NCBI RefSeq assembly: GCF_030253575.1
Contig: NC_080557.1
Span: forward strand, 399,501 to 463,500
DNA length: 64,000 nucleotides
Reading direction: 5' to 3'
Origin: Rhododendron vialii
Lineage: Eukaryota; Streptophyta; Magnoliopsida; Ericales; Ericaceae
Positions 12,505 through 24,799 of this stretch are shown one piece after another. Position 1 is the stretch's first letter. Every line of letters starts with the position of its first letter. The translations under genes were made by a program, and so were the position numbers. Under the pieces are notes generated by a model. That model was not told the DNA's origin and searched no databases. It worked only from the letters and a program-made list of their open reading frames with translations.

Positions 12505-12748
12505 AATTGCAGCAGGGGCAATTGTTATGTTGAGTCTGTTGCGTGTGAAGTGACTTGTAGGGCTGAAGCTGCTATCCTTCTCTTTTGCTTTTGGGTAATA
12601 TTAGGATTTAGTTTACCATTCCGGGCAATAAATGGTCATTGTCTAACACTAATAATAGGGAGATATACATGACTTTGTAACAAATTAACGTGTTTATGTG
12701 ATGATTTAAATATTTTCAGAAGGATCTTTAGTTTCATATTAGTTTTAT

Positions 12749-12893
12749 GAGAAATGATAATGCCAAAACTGTTTTTGTTGGTGCCAAAACCATTTTTGTT
12801 GGTGCCAAATCTCTAGTGCACAAAAGGCTTGTACCACTTTTATGCACTGGAGTTTTGGCACCAACAAAAACAGTTTTGGCATTATCATTTACC
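12749..12893. mobile_element. Palindromic Mutator-type MITE (145 bp, 9-bp TSD)
   Basis: Near-perfect foldback: the arm starting GAGAAATGATAATGCC is mirrored at the right end, with 39 uninterrupted complementary bases (12752-12790 against 12852-12890). Flanks TAGTTTTAT (12740-12748 and 12894-12902) form a perfect 9-bp target duplication, typical of Mutator-like elements. Confidence 0.8.
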
Positions 12894-13022
12894 TAGTTTT
12901 ATTGCTAACAGCAACCCATCTTTTAATTTTCTTGATCATTACAGGTGAGCTATAAAAAGAGTTCTTCCCATCTTACTAGAAAGGTAAAGGATCTGACATT
13001 TAATTCATATTGACAAATTTAA

Positions 13023-13094
13023 CATTCTTTGACTGTGGTACTCGTTGCATGGTCTTAGCATTCTTTGACTGTGGTACTCGTTGCATGGTCATTA
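13023..13094. repeat. 36-bp direct duplication
   Basis: CATTCTTTGACTGTGGTACT, continuing into CGTTGCATGGTC, occurs at 13023 and 13059. A second short direct repeat, GGGAGACTCCAAGATGTTA, lies at about 13142 and 13190. Confidence 0.75.
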
Positions 13095-14205
13095 CAGGTA
13101 GAGGTTAAGAAGTTTTTTGTTTTTTGGGACTTGTGGAGATGGGGGAGACTCCAAGATGTTATCAAAGAAAATGTGGGCAATCAAGCTGCGGGAGACTCCA
13201 AGATGTTACAGAAGAGAGAGAGAGAGACACCCGATACTCCTAAAAACTTGATAGAACTAGTTTATATTTAGCATGTATGGTCTGGGTACTGTTTCTGAAA
13301 GCTAGCACTACTTATGAACTTTTGCTTGGCTGTGATATTCTTGGCTGTTATTTGAGTACCTGTGCTTTTCATGCTGGTCACTTCTCATCAACTGTGATAT
13401 TATCTTGCTTTTTCTTTCCTATGCAGTTCTTTTGTTCTTTTTTCTCTATAAATTTTCACTTGTTCTCTTGTCCAGATTTCCAGGCAATCCCCTTGTCTCT
13501 GTATTTTTCCCCCTTTTAATTCAGTAGTTCTCCTTTCTTCTCCCTTTTAAACTGAGTGTATAAGAAGTCGATCGTTAATCATTGTGTTTATACGTAGATG
13601 GGAGTCATGGGACGAGCCTTGTAAGTGATTGATTGCAATCAGCTTTGGGGTAAGCTATCTATGAGTATAATGAGTTTCTAATGCATTTCCTACAAAGGAA
13701 CATCAAAGCATAGCATTTCTTTAGGCACATGCATAATCACAACCCATACTCCATTTTTTTCCCTTGTGAGGTTTTCATGTTATCTTTCCCAACGATACTT
13801 GCCAATTATAAGCCCAATACTCTATTTGAATTTATGCGGCTCACAAAAACAAAAAACAAAAAACAAAAAAAGTTTTAGGAATGGGAAAAAGGGGTTAATT
13901 TCTGGTTAAGTGGTTTTTAAAAATTCGCACAATAAGTGAAACATGTATTGGAGGACTGTTTCAAGAAAGAATTTTTTCACCACTGTTACTGCATCACAAG
14001 GATCTTTGTGCCAATATTGTGTACATAAGCTTATCTGTAGTCTAGAGGCCATACCTGATTTGCCACTGTATGCAAACCCCTGGTTTTATTCTTCTTGTTT
14101 TGCGCTTAAACTCTTTCAAAGATCTTGCAAAACATGACAGTATGAGATTGGGGGTTTAGAAAATTAGGGTTGAGAAAAATCTTAAACCGTCAATAGCAAA
14201 CTGGG

Positions 14206-14466
14206 TAAGTCTACGTGGTACCTAGCACTCCACCCAAGCCGTCCAAACGTGTTTTGAATGACCTAGATCCGAGCAGAGGGAAAGAGGAGAGAAGTGCTCA
14301 GCTGAGTAAAAGAGAAAGTGCTCGGATCTGTGCCGTCCAAAATACATTTGGACGGCTTGGATGGGCGCTAAGTATCGCCACATGGTACCCAATGTGGGTA
14401 TGGTTCACGTGGTACCCAGCAGCCCATGTGAACCATCCAAACGTGTTTTGCACCGCCACGTGATAA
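14206..14466. mobile_element. Palindromic MITE-like element with ACGTGGTACC ends
   Basis: ACGTGGTACC near 14213 and 14408, CATGGTACCC near 14383, and CCAAACGTGTTTTG near 14243 and 14438 with an inverted partner TTGGACGGCTTGG near 14348, give a partly folded-back, non-coding segment. Similar vocabulary occurs at 30156 and in the Mutator-type MITE at 52936, suggesting related elements. Boundaries are approximate. Confidence 0.45.
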
Positions 14467-15917
14467 CCAATTTGCACCCAAAAACTTCTCTCAATTTTCA
14501 GCCTCTATGACTAATGTCATGCATGGAAAAACTTAACCCGAATGAAATTCACTAAGGGTGAGCATGGTCCGAATTAGTTCAGCTTTATAGTAAACCAAGA
14601 ACCAAACCAATAGCTACGGATTGGAAATTTGGAAAACTAAACCAATCCATAGAATGCATAGAACCAAACCAATCCAAACCATAAAATAACGGTTCGGTTT
14701 CGGTTTGAACCACGGTTCGCCTAAAAATGGGATATCCATCTTCATAAACTATTTAAATTAATACTGAGAGACATATTAAATCGGTCATTATTAGTATAAA
14801 AACCAATTCTTTTCATATTGCATATTAAATCAGAGTGCATATTATTGACCGGAGAAAAAGAAGAAGATATGGATGCAATTTCCCAATTTATGTTTATTAT
14901 GTTAGGTTTACATAGAATAGGAAAATAGTTTTCAACATAAAAATTTAGAGTATTAGATTAGGAAATTAATTGACTATGACCTCCCTCTTTTTCTTTTTCA
15001 GACTAGTTTTATTTGGTGTATCTAAATCGTGTGTGTACACAATTCTTTTCAAGTCCACACCGCTTACGGTCCACACCGTCCGGACCTCCCATTTCCCGAT
15101 CGATTTGCGGTGATCCGAGCCGCTCAATGTGATCAGAACTTGATTTTAAAGGTATCCGCGAGAAATCAACAAAAAATAATAATCGGGAAGGGCTTGATCT
15201 GAGCAGTTTTTTACTGAATAAAAAACTGTTCGGATCAAGCCCTTCCCGATCATTTTTTTGCTGATTTCTAAAGAGTAAACTTAAAATCATGTTTTAATCA
15301 CATTGAGCGGCTCATATCATCAAAATTTGATCGGAAAATGGGAGGTCCGGAGGTCCGGACTGTAAGGCGTCGATGTGGGCACGCTTGCCCTCGGAAAATT
15401 TTTATTATGAGAAATTGGGGTGCAGCCCTCTTTGAAAAGCGTGGCAAAACGCCTCGATTCAGAGTCGCCACTCGGGTTTTAGCGGTATGCACCCAAGGAA
15501 CCGAACTCGAAAATATTTGTTACGTTTGCTTGATTTTTGAAAAAGGCGTAGACTGGTCCGTCATCACCTTCGATATCTGAGGTTCGGGAGCCAGGTTACG
15601 AGAAGGGAAGGGTTTTATGCCACCCCCTCTCGCCCAATCCGGAGATCGGTCTCTACTCGGGCATTTTTGTAAAACTTTTGCATTTTCTCTCATTAATCAT
15701 TTTTCAGCTAATTAGGGCGGGGAACAGTTAATGGGGGTTTTAAACTGTAACAAGTTGCAGTTATATGACAAAATGTTTGTGGATGATAATTGAAATAGTA
15801 TAGATTGAAAACAGACTTCTGTGAGCGTTTTAAATAGACTGGATAACACTGATCCGAAATGACATGCGCAAAAAGAAGTTTGCGTGCACTGGCTAAACCA
15901 CTGCATGCAGGCTTCAT

Positions 15918-17165
15918 CTGCGCACGCCAAGTATAAACTGGCGTACTCCAGTAAGCCTAAACCCACAGCTCTTATTTTCAACCCTCTGGGCTCTGGAAAG
16001 GACCAGTGCACACCCAGGACAAACCACGCAGTTCATAGAGCAGAATATATACAGTTACAAACAGATAGAATGGCTTCCAGCCACGAAGGATGACAGAATA
16101 CCCCAAAAACAGTGTGGGGACATAAAAGAGGCCAAGACTAAGCTAAGATGCAAGGGCCAGCCACTGGATCTTGGCATAACTGTCGTACGCCAGTCAAAGG
16201 AGCCCGTACGCCAGTTATTTTCCTTACCCAGTGCTTGGCTTTGCATCATCTGGGTTTTGGAACATGACCAGAGAAACCCCAGGAGCCTTTCAAAGCAGAT
16301 AAAAGCAAATATTGAACGCTACATCTAAACAGTTCTAGGATACGGAAAACTGTAAAACTAGTTATTAGCATGCTAAGGTGATGACAGAAATATAAGCAAG
16401 TAAAAAGCGATGATCAATGATTCCCGCGCCAGTAGTGCACATACTGCCATGACCGGCGTACAGCATGATGGTACTGGCGTGCGCCATTATTCATCTCACA
16501 CGATTGTTATATTTTACCAGTTTAAGGCCAGGACTAGTATTGACTACTAGCCTGGACCTTACTGGTTCCCCTCAGGGGTCGAAAACAAAAAGAATCATAA
16601 AGGTGGTATACCTTTGGTTGGGATGAATGGATGGCTTGAGCTTTGGTTTGAAGAGGTAGAGATTGGATGATGACAATGTGGGGTGTATATCAGTGGAGTG
16701 TGTGACTGAAAAACTCCTTTCCTTGCTCTTTCAATGGGGGAGAAGAGACAGAGGGAGGAAAAAGGGCTTTGGGCTCTTTTATGTGGTTAACCCCTTTGCA
16801 AATGAATGCAAGGGGGGTATTTATAGAGGAGAGAGAGACTGAGATCAGTTGAGTTAAGGCTGGTTTGGCTGGTTGGGTTAAGAGAGGGAGCCTCTCATGC
16901 ATTAAATGCATGGGACTTGGCTTGATGGAGGGTGTAGGAGAGAGAGGGAACGTCCCTGCCGAGTGTAACCATCAGGGGGACTGTAGCCCACGTCAGGGTG
17001 GCACAAAAGTCTCGTCCATGTGGCTGAGTAAAGTTGATTTGACTGGGCTTGACTGGCGTGCGCCAGATACATACCTGCGTGCGCCAGTGATAACTGAGTC
17101 AACGGCCGATGACCGACACGTGGCAGTTCACTGGCGTACGTCAGCACAGTACTGGCATAAGCCAG
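15918..17165. promoter_or_regulatory. Five pairs of 14-bp near-palindromes (CTGGCGTRCGCCAG) in the LTR
   Basis: Copies of consensus CTGGCGTRCGCCAG, with mismatches, start at 15918 and 15938; 16180 and 16201; 16453 and 16474; 17053 and 17074; 17131 and 17152. Within each pair the start-to-start distance is 20 or 21 bp. Two pairs lie in U3 upstream of the minus-strand TATA box and three downstream in R/U5. Whether they act as DNA-binding sites, RNA hairpins or neither is not known. Confidence 0.6.
16818..16828 (-). promoter_or_regulatory. TATA box of the 1969-bp solo LTR
   Basis: On the minus strand the sequence reads CTCTATAAATACC, a strong plant TATA match, about 515 bp inside the LTR start. 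It fixes the LTR orientation. Confidence 0.6.
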
Positions 17166-17381
17166 TTTAGGTTTTGCTGGGGCCGTTTGGTTCTAGTTTG
17201 AAATGGGTTTGAATGAGGTTTCGGAACGCTCAAAGCTCAAACACACCATCGTCCTCAGACTGTTCTTGATCATAATCATCATTGGGGAAATAAAAGACCG
17301 TAAAATAGCGTTACCTGAATGGTCCAGAATGGGGTGTCTACAGTCGAGACCTGAAAAGAACTGATATACAATTCTTTTTTG

Positions 17382-17384
<3 letters not shown>

Positions 17385-17435
<51 letters not shown>
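17385..17435. repeat. (TA)n microsatellite followed by CA-rich tract
   Basis: About 50 bp of uninterrupted TA, then ACACACACAC and ATACACATAC-type repeats to about 17480. It lies inside the right part of the hAT-like element. Confidence 0.95.
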
Positions 17436-17438
<3 letters not shown>

Positions 17439-19983
17439 ACACACACACATTCATACATATACACATACACATACGTATACATACATGCATACGGTTCAGA
17501 TCGGATTGGAACCCAAACCGTTAGCATAAATCCACATACCAAACCATTCAACACGGTTTATAATTTTTTGAAACCGGAGCCAAACTAAACTTCTAAAAAA
17601 CTGAACCAAACGATGCGGTTTGAATTGGTTTGGACCAAATTCACGGATCGACAGTTTTTTTCTCACCCCTAAAATTCACACAAGCTGAAGAAAATTTTGC
17701 ATGAAAAAACATGAAAGATTGGAGTAACATTTTACTTAAGAGGAATTTGACTTATAAAAACCGGAGGTACCTTTTGCTTAGGGGACAGGCTTCTACCTCA
17801 AAAGCGTGAAGGAAGAAGATAGCTTCTCATGAAATTGACAAAATAGAATGCTTTGCATTCAAGAATCAATGGCTATCCGATAAAATAGAATGCTTTGAAA
17901 TTGTGTCAATTTGGTTCTTGAATGTTTTATTTTTTGTCAATTCCATCCCTAAACATGGCAAAACTTTGTTTGGATTGCCTGAATCTGGAGTAGAAACTAG
18001 AAACGTGACATATGGAAATTATATGATGTAGCGATTAAACAATACCCTACAACTAGATCAATAAAAATGCGGATAAAAAAAAAAGATCAATAAAAAGAAA
18101 AGAAAAAACTTACAACGTTTAGGGGATAAGTTAACTTATAGATTTTGGGGGTCGACATGCACAAAATGCATACCTAATGGTCCATGGGTATATTACATGA
18201 TTCCGTTTCGGTTTAAGTCATCGATCAATTGGACTTGAAAATAATAATTTCAAATTTCAACATTGGAACATTCTTTTACAGTAAATGTTAGAGAGGGTTC
18301 GCCGCTCAAATCCAGGTATACGAGTGGAATAATTCGTTGCTACTCAATTTGCGCCAATGTGCCGTTATCCCATTGCTCGATTTTGATATTGAAATCAACA
18401 AATTGAATTTTTGGAATCACATTACACGAAGGCATACTTGCTTGTGGACGGTAAGATTTGCTTGAGGAAAGTAAGAAAGAATTACACCAGTGACCAGTCC
18501 CCACTGAAACCGGTCATCCTTTTCACATTCACTCCGATTAATAGTAATAATAAATAAAAAGTAGGGAGTATAAAAAGGTACGTTAAACTTTAGCCCAACA
18601 AAGAAAAAAAATTTGATGTTCTCTTTGTTCTAAAAAACACGTCGAGTCCAGACTCATCCTGCGCTCAACCTGTATTATTAGTCACCTCGACTCCTTGCTA
18701 TTACGATACATCAGCATAGAAGAAGGCCTCGAATTGTCCCCCCCAAAATCACACAAATTGCATTGATTTACACGGGAATTTCGATGAAGGATGCATGCAC
18801 AGAACGACGCCAAATTAACTTGAGAATAAATTTTGAAGAGGAAGGCAGTGCCCGTCTTTCAACCCCAGCCCCAGGTAGGGGTTCAAAACTTCAAATATAA
18901 AGTGAAAAGCACGTAACGCGCACACATCAAAATCCCAAACCATCAATTGGAAAACATTAACGATTGTTCTTTTTATTCAAGATGGATTTCGTTGCAGTAC
19001 CCTAATATCTCCCACATCCAAGTTGCACAAAGCTAACAGTTGGCTCGGTTGGTTTATGAAGGGAACCGCGATGCACAAGCTTATTCTTGCACACCAATGA
19101 TACCTGCACGCAAGTAAATCAATTATTAGAAAGTGATCCATAATTAAGGAGGGGAAATAGCAGGCATGGACATTACGGAAATTGCGAGTGTTTATCCTCT
19201 GAAGCATTAACATGACGAAGAAAGCGGGAGAAATTGCAGATATGAACATTAGGGAAACTGCGGGTGTTTATTCCTCTGAAGCATTAACATGAAAGCTATC
19301 CATCCTATAAAAAGTTGCTTCAAAAATTATGATATTCAAAAAAGTTGCGTAGATTCAGTTTCAATTGCATTACACATCTCTAGGTAAGTTAAATATTGGA
19401 ACGTTCAAATAGAAAATTAGGCGGGAACCCATATGGGGGAACTAGCTGACTAAGACAATGAGAGTCCGTAAGGACTAAGGACTACACAGACCATAAAAAT
19501 GATAAGACAATGGAAACTCTGAGCTGGACCACGCTTTTTAGGAATCCTGCAATGAAAAGAAAAATACATAGGCCTAATTCTTCAAAAGATTTTATAACTT
19601 CTTCTCAACACTCTAACTGAGTCCAAACCAACAAGAGCGTTCAAGCACACATATCGGAAACAAGGGACAGAGTCACATAATAGATTCATTTTAAATCGCT
19701 CTTTATGATATGAACTTGCAAATTATTTCACTATGGATGATGCTTGAAATGTCTGCCCTTTCCCAACACACAACACGCACATAAACGAAAGAAAAAAACT
19801 AATTCGCCTACCACAGGCAATGCTCGCGCCAACACTGCCAGTGTTGCTTAGCCCATGCCCACCTGAAAGAAAGGCAATGGCAAACCCATCATAAGATGGA
19901 ACTAGAAGCACAACAGTAAAGAATACAAGTACAATGCAAATATTAGAGAGAATCTGAAACAACATGACATACAGTGGCTATTA

Positions 19984-20088
<105 letters not shown>

Positions 20089-20542
20089 CGTTAAACAAGG
20101 CTACTGCTGTCAACAATGCTACTGAAGTAGTTAGTACCCCAAAGATGCAGAACCTCAAATAGTAATTTATTCTCTGTCAATATCAATATACATAAAACTG
20201 CTACGCAAATCAGATCACAGTAAATTATCCGATGTGAAGTTATTCCTTGTAGGGAAAGAAGAAAAGATGAAGAATCTTCAAGCATAAGAAATAACATCGC
20301 CACTCCAGCAACCACATGGACATAAGAAAATACATACTAGAACAGTAAAAAAACTACTTCGGCTAAGAACTCCAACTAATAAGTAGATACAGCATATGAA
20401 AGTTGAAAAATCAGATCTAGATCTTTCTCATTTCCTTTTCCTTTTCCTTACTCCAACCAATCTCCTAGCTAGTTACGTAGGAAATGCCAAGTGGCCATCC
20501 TACTCAAACTTAACCAATGAACTGCTACAAACAAACGGGAAT

Positions 20543-21183
20543 CAAGGGCGGAGGCATTGCGGGCAAGGGGGGTCAACTGACCCCACTGAGCTGGAAATTA
20601 CCTCTAGAGTAGGTATTTTTTTATTTTTTTATTTTACAATTTTGACCCTACAAATGGTTGATAATTGTCCCAAAGCCCCATTCTCATATTACAAACCTTG
20701 CCCTTTTCCTTTAGTATGCCGATATCTATCCCCTCTTCCTCTCAAGGTTAGAGGGAAGTGTTATCAAGCGGGGTCAATTGATCCGACAATTTTCCAAAGT
20801 ATTGGATACTCATTTTGAAAATTTTTCCCTATGAAAACTGTAATAATTCCCCAGGCACGCTAAACAAGTTATAAAATTGCCCTAAACATTCCGTCCAAGT
20901 AAAAGAAAACTATTTAACAATGAAAACTGCAAAGAATTGGTTTTACAATTGAATGAGAACCAATGAATAAACGATAGCATACTTGATACTTGTGCTTATT
21001 GAAAAATAAATCTTTAATGCTGTACAAAATTAGTCTATCTGTCATGACGGCTTTTGTAAATCATATTCATAATATATCGATTAACATTTACGATGTAGTG
21101 TTTATCATCACAAAGAATAACTTATTTCGCTGTTAAATAGAAACAAATGATGACCCCACTGACTAAGATTTCTGGCTCCGCCA
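20543..21183. mobile_element. TIR element with GGCGGAG / CTCCGCC ends
   Basis: The left end CAAGGGCGGAGGC and the right end TCTGGCTCCGCC are short inverted repeats. GACCCCACTGA occurs near both ends (20579 and 21152). Similar GGGGCGGAGCC ends are common in plant hAT-type debris. No transposase frame or clear target duplication is seen. Confidence 0.4.
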
Positions 21184-22854
21184 GGATGAGCAGCAGCACA
21201 GCATTCAAAGACCTTGATTACAAGATGACCTGGATTTAGAACTTAGCAGAGGGCATAATAAGGAATTTAGGATACATTTGGCAGAGGGGAAAAAAAGGTA
21301 GAAACCATGAGGACACAAAATTTTACTAATTAAAACCAAATCCAACACAGAAAATATGCACATAAGAGCAGTTCAACAATGTATATCCTCTCAGAAGTTG
21401 ACTCATCCATACTATTTAAGACTCTTAGTCAAGCCTTTCGCAATCTCCATACCTTCCTGCCGTTCACTCACACGTACAAAGTCAGAACTGAACGAGAGTC
21501 CTTCGATTTAAGTAGAATACCCGAAAGAATGACTTCAGATTTAATTCAACTCCAAATTAAGTTTTCTAGGCTGAGACCAGTAAGCAACAATCAAACAATC
21601 AACCAGAGAGGATTTACATGGGACACACAAGCTCAAGAAAAACACAGAATGCAAACAATTCACAAGTAAACATCACGTATAAAACTTCCACAACAGTCCA
21701 AACAGACATTACACCCACCAAAAACCCATGAGCAGTTTCTTAATGGTCGGTCTACAACCTATCAGTTCAGATCTCTTCATGCACCATTCATAAGAGTCAA
21801 TACTTACCAAAGCGTTCAACAACACCAAGCCTTGAATAACTTGAGTATGCCTAGATGTAAATGAATATAGCTAACCCAAGAAATAAATCAACACCTCCTA
21901 CTAAACAAGGCTTCAATAATCAATATTAAAGGTTAGTTTTGGCTCCAAAATCAATTCCATATAGCAATTAGGCAGATTGCCCAGTTGGTAATGGTATTTC
22001 GGTCACAGAAATGAAATCAGTCTTAATGGGGCCTGCTCTGATTCGATCATTGCTCTTGTTGGTTTTGCTCCTGACTAACCTTTTCACATTATTGGTGTAC
22101 CCAATAGATGGTCCCCTTCCAGTGACTAGTGTGCCTCTGAGCCTTTGGATATCTCATAATAGTGGAGCCTAATTCTTCCACATAATGCAATCAACTTATG
22201 ATTGACTCACTAAGTGTGCCTACCCTGGTTTCATCTGAAGGGGGTTGCCCCGTTTCAAGGGACTAGAGAGCAAGGCACGGGGATAATTGTATGTCATTCA
22301 TTTTTATAAACCAAAGGGAATATAAAAAAATAGCAACATTATATAGTTGAACCGAAGAGATATATTGCGCGCGTGCTTATGTTCCGAGTGTGTGCGTGCA
22401 AGAGCCAAATAGAGGGGCATCGGTAAAGCATGCAGTAGTGAGAGCACATTCCTGTTTTTGTTAATCAAATTGGTAAGCAAGCAAGGAAAGGCTAAAGCCC
22501 TTTACATAGGGGGCGTGTTATTTCAGATTTTTTGAGTTATCTGCGCAAACCCCTCATGAAGTGTCTAACTTGGGACCCGCGTGCACAAGTTGTGTCCCTG
22601 AAAGATAAATAAAGTTAATGGTGTGTCTCATTTGTATGCAATGCGTCCGTGTCTCATAGGTGTCCACTAGGGATATTGGGACCACGTAGGCATGTCGGTG
22701 CTTCAGAGCTTTTGGCGTTTCCCTCCCAAAATGGGTTTTCCTTTCGTCTGCCACTGCAAACAGTTTGCATCAGATGTAGAGACAGCCTTTGTCCAACACA
22801 ATAAAAAAACAAAGCAACTCTCATTAATTCATTTATATGGGCACTGGGCAGCAA

Positions 22855-23142
22855 CTAGGGGTGCAAACGAGCCAAGCTTTGGAGTTTTCAAGCTCGGCTA
22901 GTTTGCTAAATGAGTTTTAAATTCAAGCTCGAGCTCGAGCTCGGCTCGCTTACAAACGAGCCAAGCTTAGTTCCTTTACTAAACGAGCCAAACCGAGCCT
23001 ATACAAACGAGTAGAGTATTGAGTTTGGCTCATTTACTAAACGAGCCTAAAACTCCAGCTTAAGCATGGCTTGTTTAGCAAACAAGCCTCCGAGCTGAGC
23101 CGAAAGTCGCTCGCAAGCAGCTTGGTTTGTTTGCAGCCATAG
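22855..23142. mobile_element. hAT-like MITE rich in GAGCTCGGCTCG-type motifs
   Basis: The left end CTAGGGGTGCAAACGAGCC and the complement of the right end (CTATGGCTGCAAACAAACC) are matching inverted repeats. The interior is built from inverted and direct AAACGAGCC/GGCTCG motifs. Flanks begin GCAGC on both sides, a possible eroded 8-bp duplication. Confidence 0.6.
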
Positions 23143-23479
23143 CAGCCTTCCCTTGATCTCTTTTCTTGCACCTTTCATATTCCTTAGATTCATTTCTTTG
23201 AACGTTCGTTATTTATACTTTCTGCATTTTATTGGGACTTCCTTTTTTGCACCTCATCAAATTTTGTTTCATCCTAAAATCACAGGTTTTACATTCAGTT
23301 AACCAAAGAGTGCAGAGAGGATATATCTCCAATCATATAACTTTTGTCCAACAAAAGTCATATGCCAATGCTACAAAAGAGTCGCCTATTCAACACAACT
23401 CTAAGCGTCAATGTGGTAAAACCATAGGTCTTGCAAGTGATCATTCAGCTTTGCAATCCAAGCCGAAGCCGAGGGATCG

Positions 23480-24790
23480 GTATTGGATCGGGCTCCGCTT
23501 TGGCCGCGGTCGATGATCATTCCGCTTTGGATAATGGACTCGGGTGCATCCAACCATATTTCTGGAATACATGCAAGTCAACCCTCCCCTAAAACTTATT
23601 CTGGAAACAAACATATTCTTACAGCAAATAGTGACAAGATGGATGGAAATCATTGGGACAAACAATCTATCCATGTTCGAGGAAATCATTCGTCTTTTCG
23701 TTTACCAGATGTTTTTTTGGTTCCTATGCTTACAACGAATATCAGGATGGTTGTCTTATCCAGGACCCCGTCACAATAGGGCAATGAAAGGGAAGGACCA
23801 TAGGATTGGTCGATAGTTCACTTAGGAGTTTGAGAGGCCAAATGGTGGAACTTGCCTGTTCACTCATTCTGATTATGATGTTTCTGCTACCAATAAAATT
23901 TGGCATATGTAGCATCGTAGGCTTGGGACTCCTAATGCCAAAAAGTTGGATACTTTGTTTTGTTCTGGTTTCTTGAAATACAAAATTTCTTCCTTGAGTA
24001 GCGTTAATAAATCTAGCATTAGTTGATCCTTGAGTTAAAGCGTACATGTGCCTTTCCTATTCATTCTAATCTTAACACTTCACCTTTCGATTTGATTCAT
24101 AGTGATGTATGGGGTCCGGCTACTGTTCTTTCCAGATTGGGGTACAGATGCCTTTTTTGTTTATTGATGATTGCACGTTTTATACTTGGGTTTATTTCAT
24201 GTGTCCTAAATCTGAAGGGTTTTCCAATTTCAAAACTTGTTTATCTGCGTGTCGGACGCAATTATCGGGCGACAAATCAAAAGATAAAAATTATGTGCTC
24301 GGATTCAGAACATTTTAACTGAAATCCAAAAAATTTTGAAATCTGAGAGGATACAATTGCAAAAGACAAGTCCCGATACCCCTGAACAAAATGGCATTTC
24401 TGAGAGAAAGAATAGTTACATTCTAGAAGTTCAAGGACCTTGATATCAGATTCAAATATACCTTCCACGTTGTGGGTTGAAGCTGTGTCAACTTCAGTTT
24501 ATCTTATTAATCGTCATCCCTTGTCGGTCTTGAAAGATTGATCTCCATATTATTTGTTGTTTGGTCGTGCTCCTGATTATTCTCGTCAAAATGTTTTCGG
24601 GTGTGTTTGTTTTGTTCATCTTCCAACTCGCAAAAGAACAAAATTCTTTAAACAAGCTGCCATGTGTGTTTTTGTCGGATATAGTTCTGATCATAAGGGT
24701 TTTCAATGTTATGATCCTATCATTCGTCGCATGTGTGCGTCTCGTCAAGTTGTTTTCCTAGAAAGCATTTCATACTATACAATACGTATC
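23480..24790 (+). pseudogene. Degenerate Ty1/Copia polyprotein fragment
   Basis: Broken frames read in order: a retropepsin-like segment with WIMDSGASNHISG (about 23533); a pre-integrase segment with KIWHM and HRRLGTPNAKKL (about 23896-23945); an integrase-like segment with FDLIHSDVWGPA (about 24086); and the later integrase segment FGCVCFVHLPTRKRTKF followed by CVFVGYSSDHKGFQCYDP (about 24596-24720). This is the Copia order. Stops and frameshifts separate the segments, reverse transcriptase and RNase H are missing, and no LTRs are visible, so it is a dead truncated copy. Confidence 0.85.
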
Positions 24791-24799
24791 CTCCCGGAG

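Larger units (their letters stand above)
10897..14544. other. Repeat-containing intergenic region
   Basis: No supported gene is seen here. The first part may be the 3' UTR of the unknown gene. The stretch contains a 535-bp-offset tandem duplication (11461-12504), a MITE with 9-bp target duplication (12749-12893), a 36-bp direct duplication near 13023 and a palindromic element at about 14206-14466. Confidence 0.55.
15374..17342 (-). mobile_element. Solo LTR, 1969 bp, TSD GTCGA
   Basis: Read on the minus strand the element starts TGTAGACACCCCATTC and ends GCGTGCCCACA. GTCGA flanks it on both sides (15369-15373 and 17343-17347). A minus-strand TATA box, CTATAAATAC, lies at 16818-16828, so U3 is about 515 bp and R-U5 is long. 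The TGTAGACACCCCATT start and the GAGTGGCGACTCTGA-like segment recall plant Ty3/Gypsy elements of Tat/Ogre type (recall, not a search). No internal pol sequence is present. It carries clustered paired CTGGCGTRCGCCAG motifs, listed separately. Confidence 0.8.
15031..17366. mobile_element. Foldback element split by a solo LTR
   Basis: 15031-15369 is mostly a large inverted repeat centred near 15218. CGGGAAGGGCTTGATC is mirrored by GATCAAGCCCTTCCCG, and GTCCGGACCTCCCAT by ATGGGAGGTCCGGA. The far-right arm resumes after the LTR at 17343 with GAGACCTGAAAAGAA, matching the complement of TTCTTTTCAAGTCC at the left end. Removing the LTR and one GTCGA therefore restores a complete foldback structure. 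Confidence 0.7.
14553..17671. mobile_element. hAT-like TIR element with nested insertions (TSD AAATTCAC)
   Basis: The left end TAAGGGTGAGCATGG and the right end (TTTCTCACCCCTA) are imperfect terminal inverted repeats. They are flanked by a perfect 8-bp duplication, AAATTCAC (14545-14552 and 17672-17679), the size made by hAT transposases. Subterminal AACCAAACC/GGTTCGGTTT motifs lie near both ends. The element's own DNA is only about 0.8 kb and has no transposase; the rest is a foldback element and a solo LTR inserted later, plus a TA microsatellite. Confidence 0.8.

Noticed and set aside
17193..17588. Overlapping frames rich in Tyr-Ile on both strands
   Set aside because: They are translations of the (TA)n microsatellite and neighbouring CA repeats.
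21970..22060. tRNA-like stretch with TTGCCCAGTTGGTAATGG and GATTCGATC
   Set aside because: The box spacing is too long and no cloverleaf forms; at most it is an old SINE fragment.
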